Positions 1 to 14,978 of a stretch of 64,000 bases of DNA are shown here, piece by piece. Position 1 is the first letter of the stretch. The number at the start of each line of letters is the position of its first letter. Both the position numbers and the translations under genes were made by a program. Origin of the DNA: Branchiostoma belcheri (taxonomy: Eukaryota > Chordata > Leptocardii > Amphioxiformes > Branchiostomatidae); NCBI RefSeq assembly GCF_001625305.1, contig NW_017803843.1, positions 413,026 through 477,025 on the forward strand, given 5' to 3'. The notes beneath the pieces are model-generated. The model ran no database searches. It was not told the origin of the DNA and was given only the letters and a program-made list of their open reading frames with translations.

Positions 1-653
1 TGTATCTACAACCAAGTCTCCATTTCTATGTCTTAAGTAATGACAATGAATACATTTAGCAGTGATAGTGATATAAAATTANAAATTTTTATGTCAGTTT
101 AGAGCATTCAAATTTAAATGAGAGATTTACTCATGTTGTCAACGATGAAATTCTCTATTGGCACGAAAGTTTACAGAAGCAGATGTTGTAATTAAGATTC
201 ACTTTGGAGTTTGAAAATCTTTCCCTTAGGCCACACCAATTTAATTTCTTGGTTAACGGATTTTTCTAGAAAAATAATAGAGCGGGCGGGCAAAAAAAAA
301 TTAAAATAAAAACAGGCCAAGGCATCGTATTATGGCCCAAAATGGTACGATAGGAGCCATGAAGTCAACACACCAGGCTGGTTCAAAATTTAAACAATAA
401 ATTTTGAACTTTTAATGATACCATTGCATTGAAAGATGGAATAACTGTAACGACTAGGATGAAAAGGACTGTTTTCAACTGTTCAGGACAAAATATGAGC
501 ATTTTGCAGTTGATTCTGAATTTTTATTTTTATTTGCAAATCAGAAAAAAATGAAGCGGGCGAATCCGTTAACCAAGAAGTTAAATTGGTGTGGCCTTAT
601 GTGACAGTCTAAGTAAGTATTTGCCGTCATGCTAACCAAGTTTTTCTCCACAG
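1..653. other. Non-coding flank upstream of the THAP exon, holding a MITE
   Basis: AT-rich sequence with one ambiguous base at 82. No convincing exon was found on either strand. The first half of the THAP zinc finger (the CxxC half), expected upstream of the exon at 654, is not visible here and probably lies before the window. The only clear structure is the inverted-repeat element at 229-596, which ends 57 bases before the splice acceptor at 652-653. Confidence 0.6.
229..596. mobile_element. PIF/Harbinger-like MITE, 368 bp, TTA target duplication
   Basis: The ends are 34-base terminal inverted repeats (229-262 and 563-596) with one mismatch, starting GGCCACACCAATTTAA. Both sides carry TTA (226-228 and 597-599), a 3-base target duplication of the TWA type used by PIF/Harbinger transposons. 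There is no room for a transposase, so it is non-autonomous. An internal GCGGGCGGGC followed by an A-run is also found, in related form, in the element at 17108-17607, suggesting one family. The superfamily call rests on the TSD and the GGC start only. Confidence 0.8.
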
Positions 654-828
654 CTCCGAGTGTGCAGCGCCCACTTCTGTGGTGGAGAGAAGCGAGAGGG
701 TGACATTCCCGTCGCCGATCCTGCAGTGGACCCCCCACAGTGCATCCGCCTCCCAACGCCCCCCACCAAGTCCTCGGACAAGGTTCGAAAGAGCAAGAAA
801 CAGCGAGTAACCGATAGGACTGCTGGAA
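654..828 (+). CDS. CtBP: THAP-type zinc finger C-terminal half, probable upstream exon of CtBP
   Basis: After the acceptor TTCTCCACAG the frame reads LRVCSAHFCGGEKREGDIPV, then a Pro/Lys-rich basic stretch. VCSAHF gives the C-x2-H half of a THAP (C2CH) finger; the first CxxC half must come from an earlier exon. The frame runs open to a stop at 843-845. A donor at 829 (GAA then GTAGGT) leaves one spare base, exactly the phase needed to join the CtBP exon at 1865. Nematode CTBP-1 is known to carry an N-terminal THAP domain, described as an invertebrate CtBP feature, which supports a fusion. The alternative is the last exon of a separate THAP gene ending at 845. The exon itself is well supported; the join is inferred. 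Confidence 0.65.
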
Positions 829-1797
829 GTAGGTACAGGACCTAGCTCTGTGTTGTCTTGTTGGAGGTCCCGTGGTGGTGTGTGTGTAAGTTGTGGTGTT
901 TATATCTTGATATTTTGTAGTTTGTTAGTGTTAGTGTTTCTTAGACAGGGACCTTCCATGTTGTCGAAAGATTCATGTTTATGCTTGTAGAAAGTGACCT
1001 TTTCGTAGACATACATAAGATACTTCTGACAAGCTATCAAATATGCTGTTTTAATAGTTTGTTTCCTAGAGAACTGAACAGACGCAGCTAGCTTTGCTGC
1101 TGTCGACTCACGGAACGTCCCTGCTAAGGATTATAATTTATTCCACTAAAAATCGGAAGGGCAGTTATAATATTGCAGTTTAGTAGTAGTCTGCCCTTCT
1201 GTATGTTTCTAATGGAATAAACCAAGTACAAAATTGACATATAGTAATGATGTTAGTGGTCATCTTCTGGCTCCATATATATTGTAACATTTTAGGACAT
1301 TTTGAAATTGATATTTATGTACTTCGTGATTCTATCTCATCCTGTGTAATTCTTCTGCATATTTGTATAGATTAGATATAATATAATTGGTACATTTGAA
1401 GTCTTTGATGTTAAATCCTAGTTCATCTTCATCACACATTGTGCATGCTGTAGTATACAGCCTTCGTAGATAAAAGATAGTGATCTGTAATTTATCTATT
1501 TTGTATGATTAGGGTGTGTTTTCTAGTGATACTAATAACTGGGACATTGTTAAGCATTTGAAGTCTTTAACTTTAACTTAAATTAAGATTGCTGTCTTCT
1601 TGCAAAAGCCAGCTTATTGTCATATTTTCTTGATATTACTGTTGCTGAATTTCAGTATATAATTATTATATAAGTACAACAAGGCTATTTGATGACTGCA
1701 CATCTTATACCTATATATATATAATGTAAAGTTACAATATCAACCTAGATGTTAGATAGTAAACTGACATTGCTTTATAGAAAGGAAATTGTAATAG

Positions 1798-4144
<2,347 letters not shown>

Positions 4145-6582
4145 TTAAGCCCCCAGAACGTCTCTCTCCTTCCACAAGGTCTAAACAGAACTTTATATCC
4201 ATCGGTCAGAGATTGGGGCAGCAGATGCAAAAGTGCAGATGTTATGGACCCTTTGTATAACAGCCATTCAAACAGGCGGGTGAAACAGAACTGGAGATGG
4301 TCTTTACTGTTTGAGTACAATCCACTGGTGAACTTCCAACCGTCTCAGAGGAACAGGACAAACTTCTACCCTTTCGGCGGCGACATCTTTCTTGTCGCGG
4401 CCATTTGTCAGTGACTTTCATCTCCGTAACATTTTTTCTAGAGTATTTCAGACAATGGACGTCTGTCAGTGACATAGATTAGGTAGTAAAGACTATTTTC
4501 TCACCTCTTTAGGTAGATTGTCTATGCTGTGCAACTACGGTAGTTTGTGATATCTGTAAGTACATGCAGCCACCGATCCAATCAACAGGGGAATAACAGT
4601 GAATTTGCTAGTCACAATCGTAACTATTAAGTGTCAAACATAGCAGTGACGGTCATCGTGTGCCATGTAAATACAGACATATTTTTTCGGTGCAGATCTG
4701 GTCTTTGTCTACATCATGTATTACTCATTTTCAGCTCTCCTTTGAGCCTGCTCATCCTTAACTGTACAGTGGTCTAGTCAAGTGTAAGATTATAAATAGT
4801 CAGGGTTGGTCATCAAGTAGGAATACTTATAAAGTTGGGTTCTCCTCACACATCTTTTGATACCTCGTGGAATTAATTAGCTTGTTCTGGAGTTAAAGGT
4901 TTTAGATTATATTGGGAGAAGAGCTAGCTGTTTCTCTTTACACGTGCCTCAGACTGTAGTCTTTAGTTTTGAAGGATGTTGTTATTATTGTCAGCCAAGG
5001 CCATACAAATTACCATTCACACTCTTGGGTGTAGGAGTTAGATGAAATAGAGAAGGATATTTAGTGAGGAAGTGCATTGACATTGACTTACTTGTCATAT
5101 TTTGTCGCAAGAATAAAGGAGTTACGTTGGCATGGCATAAGTGTGGTAAGGTTGTGATGCTATTTAAGAAACTTGTGCTGTTAAATCTCAGAATCAAGCC
5201 CTTAAGGTGGTGAAGCCGTGCATATGAATAACTATTTGGTAGCAGTGGACTGGCCTGATTCGGGGACTTCTAAATCAAATGCCTTTAACAAATAGAACGC
5301 TAAAGTTGCCATAGTGCAGGGAAACCTAGCAGAGGACATAAATGCACATAAATTGGCCTAGCCAAGAATTACAAATACGTAGCATAGACTAAGCTTTGTG
5401 TCGCCTAACAGCTGTATTCTCCATGTATCGTATGTTACATTTCAGTGTTTGCACAATTAAGTATTTTTGGTCAGTAGATTGTTTCAGTGTATTTGCTAAC
5501 CAAGGCCATGCTCCCTGCTGTTTATATTCAGTTTTGTTTAACTGCAATAGCTATTCAATTAACCACACTACATTTTGTTTTCCACATATCATTAATCAGA
5601 TTTATGTTCTAACATTATTGTTAAGTTGACTGAACAAAAACTACTTATGCAAGGAATATATAATTCCAAATGGAAGGAAAGAATAGTCTATAGGCTCTAG
5701 CAGCTTTTTTGTATCCATCCTTTGCTTGAAAGTATCTTAGTTTTTGTTGATAGCTGATTAACTTGAGTTAGCAATGTACTTAAAAGTTATTAGTATTTGG
5801 TTAATTCATCTGTTAATTATATGCAAGCATTACCTGTTGGTTTGGGGACACTGCAAGGGTCCAAGGCAAGCTTGTTACATTCAGGAAGTCTACAATGAAA
5901 TTTTGCTTTACAATAATCTGTGTTTGTGGTGTCTTTTTTATTTGTAGTTTCCACAGTCTAACATTTCAGTTATTTTATTGTTTGTCACGTGAAAATAATG
6001 ACCCAATGAGAGACAACTACACAAACTTTTCACTCTGTTCATATAAAAAATCAGTTTCTTGTCAAACTTGAGTTTCTTTTTACATACATACACGGTATTA
6101 TAAAAGTGTACAAACCTGCTTATTGATACATGTAGGTGTGCTTGTTTAATAGCACACACTGCCAGCAGCCATGTACTTCAACTTTCAAGTTCCACAAGTA
6201 ATGATGGTAGAGAGAACAAGTACAGCAGATTTTCACTAGGCATTCTATTTAACACCTGTTGTGTTTGTTCACAATCATTTGAGCTCTACAGTCACACAAC
6301 GGCTTGCAATTATTTCATACCACACTGGTGTAGGCTAGCTGTTAAAATTTTGCTGCAAAGGCTCAGTTAAATACAACCATTTCATTATGTAGTAAAAGAG
6401 TAATGCTCATAGTCCATACTTGATTTTGCTGTGTCTTTACCCATGTCCACACGGGTATATTGCTTAAAACACCACCTCCCTGAATATAGAGCCTTGAAGT
6501 GCACAACACACCTTTCTTCATTAAAATGGTGTAAACTGTGTAGCCAGTTTCTTCCATCAAAAATGGAAGACATAATGGATAA
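4145..6582. other. CtBP 3' untranslated region and convergent intergenic spacer
   Basis: About 2.4 kb after the CtBP stop without a credible exon on either strand. A plus-strand AATAAA lies at 5112-5117 and could end a CtBP transcript with a 3'UTR near 1 kb. Two minus-strand AATAAA hexamers (TTTATT on the plus strand) at 5937-5942 and 5974-5979 could serve the LRR gene coming the other way, in which case the two transcripts end close together. No repeat structure was noted here apart from the foldback at its right edge. Confidence 0.5.
5112..5117 (+). promoter_or_regulatory. Candidate polyadenylation signal for CtBP
   Basis: AATAAA in the sequence GCAAGAATAAAGGAG, 968 bases after the CtBP stop codon. 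It is the first canonical hexamer I noticed downstream. Use is not shown by the sequence; a longer 3'UTR is possible. Confidence 0.35.
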
Positions 6583-6777
6583 TGGTCAAAATCTCCACCA
6601 GACTTTAGCAGGCTCAATAAATAGAAATAGGCCTAAAAAGAATGTAGCTGGCCGGACATAGAGGGTCCAGTTTGTCTGCAGGCTATGCAACTCCCCTGGC
6701 CAGCTACATTCTTTTTAGGCTGATTTCTACTATTTTCTGAGCCAGCAAATAGAGTCTGGTGGAGAATAGTCAAAATC
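6583..6777. repeat. Foldback (long imperfect inverted repeat) between convergent gene ends
   Basis: Two arms of about 70-80 bases (6583-6653 and 6698-6777) are reverse complements with a few small gaps, separated by a 44-base loop. The inner 22 bases (6632-6653 against 6698-6719, ending AATGTAGCTGGCC) match perfectly. The outer arms share TCTCCACCAGACT. It lies just downstream of the LRR stop codon (6808, minus strand), so it would form a hairpin in that gene's 3'UTR and possibly in a long CtBP transcript. It could be a small foldback transposon; I did not find a clean target duplication. Confidence 0.75.
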
Positions 6778-6807
6778 CAGTGACATAGTGGTCATCTTCT
6801 GTCCACT

Positions 6808-9800
6808 TCAGCTGACAGCCATCTGGTCCACCCGGAGGTACTCCCCAGTGTCCAGGTTCTTTGCCATGAGCTGGTTGGGGTCCATGTTGGGGGTCTTGTG
6901 TTCTATGTGGACTCTCTTCACGCAACAGTCCTGCAGGGAATAACAGCAAAGTTAATCCATGGCAATCACATACCAGATAAAAACAGACATACATGTACAT
7001 GGTTATTATAGCATGATTCATTGGAGAACAGGGAATACAAACTATAAAGGTCAGGACTATACACAAATATGACAATCTACACATAACTAAACTGGCTTGA
7101 CAACACAATGGCAGATTCACATTTTTCAATAGACATATAGTCAGTAGGTAAGATTAAGCACAGCTGTTATGTGACCTTGTAGTATAGCCTAGTGCCCAGT
7201 CTATCGTGGTTTGGGCTGGTTTTCTAAGGGGCTGCAGGAGTTCTTCGCTGCCTGACTCAACTAGGGTAGGTTTTGCACAACAGGAGTTCCCATGATCGTG
7301 CAAAACTACAAGTGCAAAAATTCAGTTGAAAACTAAGCCTGTCCCAAGTATGATAGACTGGACACCAAGCTATCTGTAGCACCTTAGAATGTAGTTATTT
7401 TGAGCATATTTTACAATCAAGATTCCACAGACATCTATAGAGATCTGCTGCCTCACCTGGAGGTACCTGAGAGCTGCAGTGGTCACCTGGGTACAGCCGG
7501 ACACGTACACACAGTCCAGGTGCTGACAGCTGTTGGCCAGGCTCAGGATGCTCCTGTCAGTCAGGCTGCGCACCCCGGACAGCACAACCTCCCTCAGCGG
7601 ACAGCAACGGGACAGCTCGCACACCGACGCGTCCGTCAGCTGGCAACATCAACAGTTGGTTTTTATTTGCATGTAAAGAGTGGTAAAATGAGCATCCGGA
7701 TATAGTAAAATGAGCATGAGCATAACAAACAAGGACACGCAGGGATGGAAGAAAAAAAGCTCTCGTGGCTAGGTCTGGGACCTTCCACCGACATTTGACA
7801 AATCATAATGGTAGTAATAATTCAATCAAATAATAGTCTGATCACCACAAATCTCATACATGTGCACTACATTCTGGGTGTGCTATTTCAGTTTTAGGAA
7901 CTTTCAACATGAAGTAATAGTTACTATCCGTTGTTGTTGGCCTCTTCTTCCTGTCCGAAGATGTTAGGAAGTCAGTCCCCTGCAGGCCTTCATGTGGCTG
8001 TGTAGCCCGATTATCACCTAACTACTAGGTAGGTGATTTACTGTTTTCAAGCACTCACCTGATTACAGCTTTTAAAAGTCACGTTGGAGAGCTTGGGGCA
8101 GTTACTGGCCAAGGTCAGGAGAAGGTCGTCCCTGACGTCAGCCAGCCCAGCAACATGGAATCTCTCAAGGTTGACACATTTGGATGCTATCACCTGTAGT
8201 ACCTCCATAGACATCTGTAGGAAAACAGAATTCCTGTGTTACCAAAAACCTTTCATAAGGACCTCAAGATATCTCTTCCCTCATTAGATTTAACTAGAAC
8301 TAGAAGCTAGAAAATGCTAGTTTTGTATTCCTGTAGTGCAGGGGTGGCAACTCTCCCCATCCCAATCCCCAACACCACCACCATAAGAAAAAAAGAATGA
8401 CATTTGAATTTTTTTTCGGAGTGTTCTGATCTGTACGATTCTTGTGCCTTTGCCTCTCCCCCTGGCAAATATTTGTTGCTGCCATCTTTACTAGTATTAC
8501 CTATGTGTATGACTACATTTAAAACAATTGAGTTATTAAGACTCGTTATATTCACAAAATACCCACAGCTACACAAGCAGTGAAGATGAGACATGTGATG
8601 TTCTGTGCTCTCTCTGGGTCTTCAAATATGGGCAGCAGGGTGACACCTGTGACCTGTAGGGGAAGATAAGGCACATTTTGGTACTTACTTCAGTATTACA
8701 GTCAGTCCAAACAACAGTTACAATAACTGGACCTCCCAATATAATGAGGAAGCTATCTATGGCCTAAGCAGTAGTGTGATAGTAACAACAATCCATCCAT
8801 CAGTCGGCCAATAACAACAATATTATCAATATAATGTTATTTTGTGATGTGTGACCTGTGTACAGAAAGAGAGCACCAGTCTCTGCAGGCTGACACAGTG
8901 AGCAGACACAGATCTCAGGAGAACATCGTCCACTGCCGTACACCCGCTCAGGTCCAGGTGCACCAGGCTACCTCCTAACTTGGGCAGGAGCTGGAGAACA
9001 GATAAAATACCACTGATGAGGTATAGTGTCAAAGGTACAACTTACTACAAGGGATTGTGTCAATATATTATACATGATTTCAGCAGGATTGAAGAGAATT
9101 GATTTCACATTTCTCCTCTCTTCTAAATGTATGTCTTGTTTTCTTAACATAATGAGCCCACTAATATCTGCAGCCTGGTTAACAATACACATAATCATAT
9201 TAGCTGCCGAGTCTCTTTTCTCCTTTGCAGAGAGGACAAAAGAGACATCTGCAGCTAAAATAAGTTTGGTAACCAGGCTATAATATCTCCAGTACAAGTA
9301 CAAGCCCGGTATGGTAGAGAAGTGTCAGTTGGCATCATCTTTTACTAGTGACAGGAATTAAATAAAGATACCTCAGTGGAACTGGAAGTCCATGACACTT
9401 ATGCTCGTGATCGGATATGGACCTTCTCTCTCTATAGTGGTCACCTGTCTAAAGTGACCAAATTTTATCAGTCCCCTGAGTGACCACTATAGACAGGTTT
9501 GACTATACAGTACTACTCAACTTCCAAGGAGAATCCCCCCCCCTCCCCCCACTCACCATATCCATGACCTCCACTGTGAGGGTAGTGATCCCACACAACA
9601 CCAGCTCCTCCAGTCTCCTCAGCTTGGTCAGTCCTTCCAGGGTCTGTGGGTAGGGCAGCTGTACACCACACAGGGACAGGAACTGGGAAGGACAGAAATA
9701 TTTATGCCTCATACCGGTAGTCACAATGTGTTGGTAGAAGTCATGATAGAATCTTTAGATCAAACGGGACATGTCACAACCTGTCTTGTCCACCTACTAC

Positions 9801-12800
9801 TTGATTCTATAAGATACAGAGTGGATTTAGTTCTAGAAGAATGATATCAACAGCTTAAAAGTTGGGTAATTTGTTACAGAGATAGGTTTCTTAAAGGTGA
9901 TTAAGAACAATGTATACAGGATTGGATGAAAGAATGCCTCTAGTTACGAGACACAGTAACACACTTTTAGACAATAGTAGGTTAGTTATCATAAATTTCT
10001 CTTTTGAAAATCTTACATACATGTAGGTAAATACCATGAGAATGTCAGTGAAAAGTTTCTCTCTTGTTGAGGTCCCTTTTTACAACATGTTGTGTTACAT
10101 ATTATCTATTTGCTCCACTGTATGATGAATCAAAAGCCTGTTTATATAAATACATAAACAGTGATCCAATGTGTGCGGTTGTAACATACTTGTAGTCTCT
10201 CAGGCAGGTGGAACAGGATGTGTGGAGCCGTCTGACTGGTCACCTTGTAGCAGTAGGACAGGTCCAGTTTCTGCAGCTGCAGACAGGACACCAGCAGCTG
10301 CACACACATAAATGATGAGGTGTCAGTAAGAATGGGATGTGTATCAGTTGTACAGGTCGGAGATACATGTATTTGGAATGTTGTCACAGTAACAGCAAAA
10401 AAAACCTACACTAATTTGAGAAGTTGGCATCCAACTTGTGTAACAGAACTGGAGAGTGAGAGTAGCAATTTTATTATTGTACATGTCACAGAACAGTTTA
10501 CAACCATTGGTCCCAGTATACAGTTGGAAAGCCTACTGTACTAGACAGCCTGACCAATCTACAAGATGCCTGTATAGGAGACTATATGTAGGTAGGGTAC
10601 AAGGCTTTATTATTATACCTCTTCCATCAAGTACAAATAGAAGAAGAGTTGCTATCTAACAGAACACCTTTACAAGATATCATTTCAATATAATGGTTCT
10701 TGTTCATCTCACCTCTTGTAAAGCTTCTGCTGTCACCCTCCTGCACCCATGAAGATTCAAGCTGAAAACATGAAAAATACATTAAACTGTAAATTGTAAA
10801 CTGATAATCAGTAGCCCTACAATACATGTATCATGACAGCTACCAGTATGTAACTTTGGTACTTAACTTCCCCTACCTTTTCAAGTTTGGACAGTGTGTA
10901 CTTATAGCGGTCAGGCTGGCATCTGACAGACAGTGATCTCCTGCTACATCCAGGTGTTCCTGAAACACATAACAGTTTTCCAATTTTGTTGTTGCCATTC
11001 TAGACAATATATGTTGCCTCCTGTAAAAGTGACCAAGGTAAGACTTGTACATTATATGATCGTATTCTAGTGTTATCAATATTCCAAGAAAGTGTAATGT
11101 TAAGACTAGAAACCAGGTGCCAGGTCCAACAAGATGAAATCTCATGTTGGAAACACCCCAGACATCCCATGCAGATTAAACACTCCCACTTGTATTAATT
11201 GCAAATCTACTAACATCTCAGACCAATACTAGGTTGTTAAGTAAGTGGCTACTGTTGCTATTGAGTTTTTCAATTTATATGCAAGCATGTAATCTTTACT
11301 CCAAAGATGTAAATCCTCATCACACTTTCTAGTAATTCATTCATTCATTCATTCATTCATTCATTCATTCATTCATTCATTCATTCATTCATTCATTCAT
11401 TCGGTCAGTCAGTCAGTCATACATTCTTTCTCTCAGTCATTCACTTCTTTGTTTCAACACTTCAAGTTCAATGAAAGCTGACCATGTTGTTATTGAGAGC
11501 CTGTGCTACCCGCTGCACCAGGGTGTTGATGTTCTCCCCCAGCCGATGACAGTGGGCCAGGATCACGGTCCTCATGGTGGGGTTGGAGGACACCACTCTG
11601 CACACAGCTGGGGGTGGAGAATAGTAAAAAGAATTTGATATCAGTGTTACTTTGCCTAAGTTCTTGACCTAACAATGATTAGTGTGTAATATTTACACTG
11701 TAGTGTTTGTTTGTTTGTTTGTTTTGCATCACCGGTAAACCACCTTTGGGTGTAACACACCAGTTGTAGGTACAAGCTGTGAAAGACTGGACTGTAAGGT
11801 TTGATCCACTCACACTGGGATGCACCTCTACTCATTTTAATAAGTGGTGGGATCTTTAACATGCTGGAGGTGTGGCTCTCTTCAAGCAGCAACCATTGTG
11901 CTCATGCAATTCTGCTGTTTTATGCTAACTGAGACATTGCTAAGATTATTAGAATACAAATAATTTCAATGTTGAAAAGTATGTTTACCAGGTGCCTCTA
12001 CACTAGTACAGCTATTGAGATCCAGGTGTTCTAACACAGGTGACATGACGGCCTGCGCCCAGTCTGTGACCAGGTGAGGCAGTTTCCTCAGCTCCAGGAC
12101 CTCCAACTCATCCTGGTGCTGCAACAAGGCCACCATTCCTGCATCTGAAAAACAAACAAAGGTCACTCATAAACAAGGGCAAGGCAAGAGCTGTAGACTA
12201 ACCCTGTAGCCCTGTCCACCCTTTAGTTCCAATTATTACATATATTACGTGCAAAAATTTGACATACAAAATGTTGGATGCACCCAGCTTTAACAACTGT
12301 ATTATTGTCTAAACTGCTAGTTTGTATGGCCAAAACTGCTAGTTTGTATTGTCTAAACTGCTAGTCTGTGAATGCTCAACTAGTCAAGTATATATCTGAG
12401 TATATAATGTTACAGCATGCAGGAGTCAGCAGAAGAGAGTTAAGTACCTGTTATATCTGAGCAGCCATGTATGGTGATAGACCTTAGTTTACAGCCACAG
12501 TCACCTAACTGTGTTAGTACTGCATCAGTTACCTGTGTGGGAGAATTAGGAAAAATGTTCCGATGTTAACTAACATGCAAAGATAACAGGCAAATTTTGT
12601 TACACAAATGTCAAACAAAGGTGAATTTGGCACATACTATGTGTGCTTCTTTTATGGCTGAAAGTTATTTTCACAATATAAATGCACATGAGAATTTCTG
12701 AGTAAAAGTGAAATAAATTTTTTTATCCAAAATTGCCACATGATATCGAAAGTATAAATTGACTAGTATAATGCTGAATGTTAAGGTGTTCAGTATCACT

Positions 12801-13642
12801 ACATATAAAGATCTAACTTTAGTTTTAATTTTAACACATGGCAAGTGATACAATACAATACATAAGGGTATGACAAAAGCGAACTTCAGTCATTGACATT
12901 AATGTTAAATTTTGCTCCTAATCTAAATCATAACACTAGTCTAGGTATAAAAAAATCAATTTGCCATCTTAGACTCTGCATGGCATCTGTACACACTAAA
13001 CCTTCTGCCAGCACCAAACAGAAACAGGTTATGCCATTATGGGAGAAGGTTAACCACCTGCTGGCACTTGTAGAAGTTGACTGTCCTGAGCCCAGCGGAG
13101 AACAGGTGATACGTGATGTGTGGCAGGTACTCAGGTGTCAGTCTGTCATGATAGACCAGCCATTCGAGGAGAAGTTCCTGTTCAAATAAGAGCATAAACA
13201 TTACTACTAATACAATGTAGTACTAGTGTGTTAAACATTAGTAGCATGCTATAAAAGTGTTTTGATAAGCCAAGGACATTACCTTCTGTGTATAATGTCC
13301 TTGGATAAACGTTAACGTTACCGATGAATTGCACAGGAAAGCCTGTATAGCATATATGATCTAATAAGTAGTAACTGTTTCAAGTTGTACAACATGTCAT
13401 TGTGAAGTGATTTCTGACAGTCTTAAAAAATATACTTAGTAGCCAAGGATACCAGCAAAATACGCCCGATTTAGAGTCGCCATGGCTACGTAACTAAGAC
13501 AGAGCATCAAAAACCATAGCAAGACATGGTATCAAGACATGAATACCTTGTGTCTGGTTGCCAGGTAATGCCCCACCCTGTTGATGGAGTGTAGGTTGCA
13601 GGCCAGACAGCTCAGGCATGACTCTTTCAGACTCCGTACCAT
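6808..13642 (-). CDS. Leucine-rich-repeat protein with BC-box-like N-terminus (AMN1/FBXL-type repeats), complete
   Basis: Fourteen coding exons in transcript order: 13642-13547, 13177-13058, 12532-12448, 12144-11989, 11607-11483, 10959-10877, 10761-10713, 10297-10190, 9682-9557, 8990-8856, 8653-8573, 8214-8059, 7639-7457, 6930-6808. They join in frame to 541 residues. The bulk is cysteine-type LRRs as in FBXL and AMN1 proteins, for example CPNLKSLNLHGCRRVT, LQKLDLSYCYKVT and SLVHLDLSGCTAVD. There is no F-box. The N-terminus MVRSLKESCLSCLACNL fits the Elongin-C BC-box pattern SLxxxCxxxL, as in Cullin-2 receptors, so a role as a ubiquitin-ligase substrate receptor is plausible but inferred. The start ATG is the first usable Met after an acceptor-like site, and a 1-base indel between the two allelic copies lies just upstream, arguing that upstream sequence is not coding. 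Exon 11 has a weak donor (GTAGCT). It is head-to-head with PUS1. Confidence 0.88.
11332..11402. repeat. (ATTC)n microsatellite
   Basis: About 17 uninterrupted tetranucleotide units in an intron of the LRR gene, followed by a short GTCA-type run. It lies outside the duplicated segment. Confidence 0.95.
13270..13304. repeat. Short palindrome, 12-base arms
   Basis: CCAAGGACATTA (13270-13281) and TAATGTCCTTGG (13293-13304) form perfect arms around an 11-base loop, in intron 1 of the LRR gene. The second copy of this segment has a decayed version near 22241-22275, and a near-identical palindrome in reverse orientation at 22458-22490. Confidence 0.8.
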
Positions 13643-14978
13643 CTTCACGGTCAAGTCTGTTACAACAACACATATTTAGACACTGCTGTTTTGCATCATG
13701 ACAAAGTTGTGTTATTAAACAAAGTCACTTCTGAACAACAGTAATAAAATTGAGTTAACAAGTGAAAGAAGCCCTCCTAGAGTCACCACGATTGCATAAA
13801 AAGTAGGTTAACAGTTTACCTCACCTGTGAAAATTCTTGTCTTAGAAAGGCTAACTTAAAACTGTAGGATTCGGCCCGAGAAATGAAACGTTACTATTTT
13901 TGTGCCTGACAGAAACCGGAAGTAAACTAGTTCACTGCTAGAGCAGTCCATTCAATAAAAGGGTAGACAGATTGTACTTTTTACTCGGGATTTTTTTTTA
14001 ATGGATTTGATATAAAACTTTAGTACTAAACACTCATTAACATATATTTAGATGAAGCATTAGATCTAAATAGTTTTTGATAGAGATTTCATGCTCAAAA
14101 CTCATGCTCACACTAACGTCACCCTTCATGAAAATAGCAGAGTCTACAAAAGGTCAAAGGTGGTCCTGAATATTGGGGACTATCCATAAACCTTTTAGGG
14201 ATTCGTGTAAATTTGTAAGACTGGCAATTCGCTGAACTTTAAAACCCTAACACAGTCTTTTAACCTTACTTAGAGTACATTTTACCCAAGGGCCAGGTAA
14301 ACTTTGCCGAGGCGAACGTTATGTAGCAACCCAGACAGGATAATATATGGATCGTCCCTCCGGTAAGCGCTGCCCTTCCAGACAGACGATGAAACACACG
14401 AGGTAACCGTTCATGTGTAGAATAACAAACTGGTTTTCACTGTGTGCTACTAAATTGGTTTACGAAATCCAGAGCTCCTTGTAGATAGAAATAGGGGTAG
14501 TATGAGAAAATTTAGGAGTAACGTTTATGGCTGCAATGTCAAGAAATTTTATACCATAATATTTGCTGCGGAGGGGTGGGGGGCAGAAAATTCAGACGTG
14601 TGTGTTGGTAGGTTGGTTACAGTGCCTGTACAGTAGATTTCAACTTCAGTCTTTATATACCTAATCACTTTGGTCATGATAGATTTTTTTTTACCCTTGC
14701 CAAGAAGGTAACTATAACATTTTATGTGTGTAGGTGTCTGCAGACAAGTTTGCTAATGGGCCCCCTAGCAGCTTTCTGTGGTATTGCATATTAAGAAAAC
14801 TAAGGTCATGACTTATGTGTGGTAGATAGCACTCTGGTTTACTACTGTTGTTTTTTGTCTAATCTTTTGTATTTTATCAGATATCTGTATCTGGTATCTA
14901 TATCAGATATCTATAACGTTGGATAGACATCTCTACCCGACCACTGGATTGAGAGCCAGTCAGCACATGTGATCACGG
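13643..14978. promoter_or_regulatory. Shared bidirectional promoter region between LRR gene and PUS1
   Basis: The minus-strand LRR start codon (13642) and the plus-strand PUS1 start codon (14979) are head-to-head with 1.3 kb between them. The block 14280-14420 is well conserved in the second copy (around 23240-23400) and ends in ACACGAG followed by GTAA, a plausible donor of a non-coding first exon of PUS1. No TATA box or clear initiator was recognised. No other gene is seen here. Confidence 0.5.

Noticed and set aside
11656-11892. Open frame repeated almost identically at 20722-20910, suggesting a conserved protein
   Set aside because: The repetition comes from the two allelic copies, not conservation; the sequence is intronic in the LRR gene and has no splice-compatible frame.
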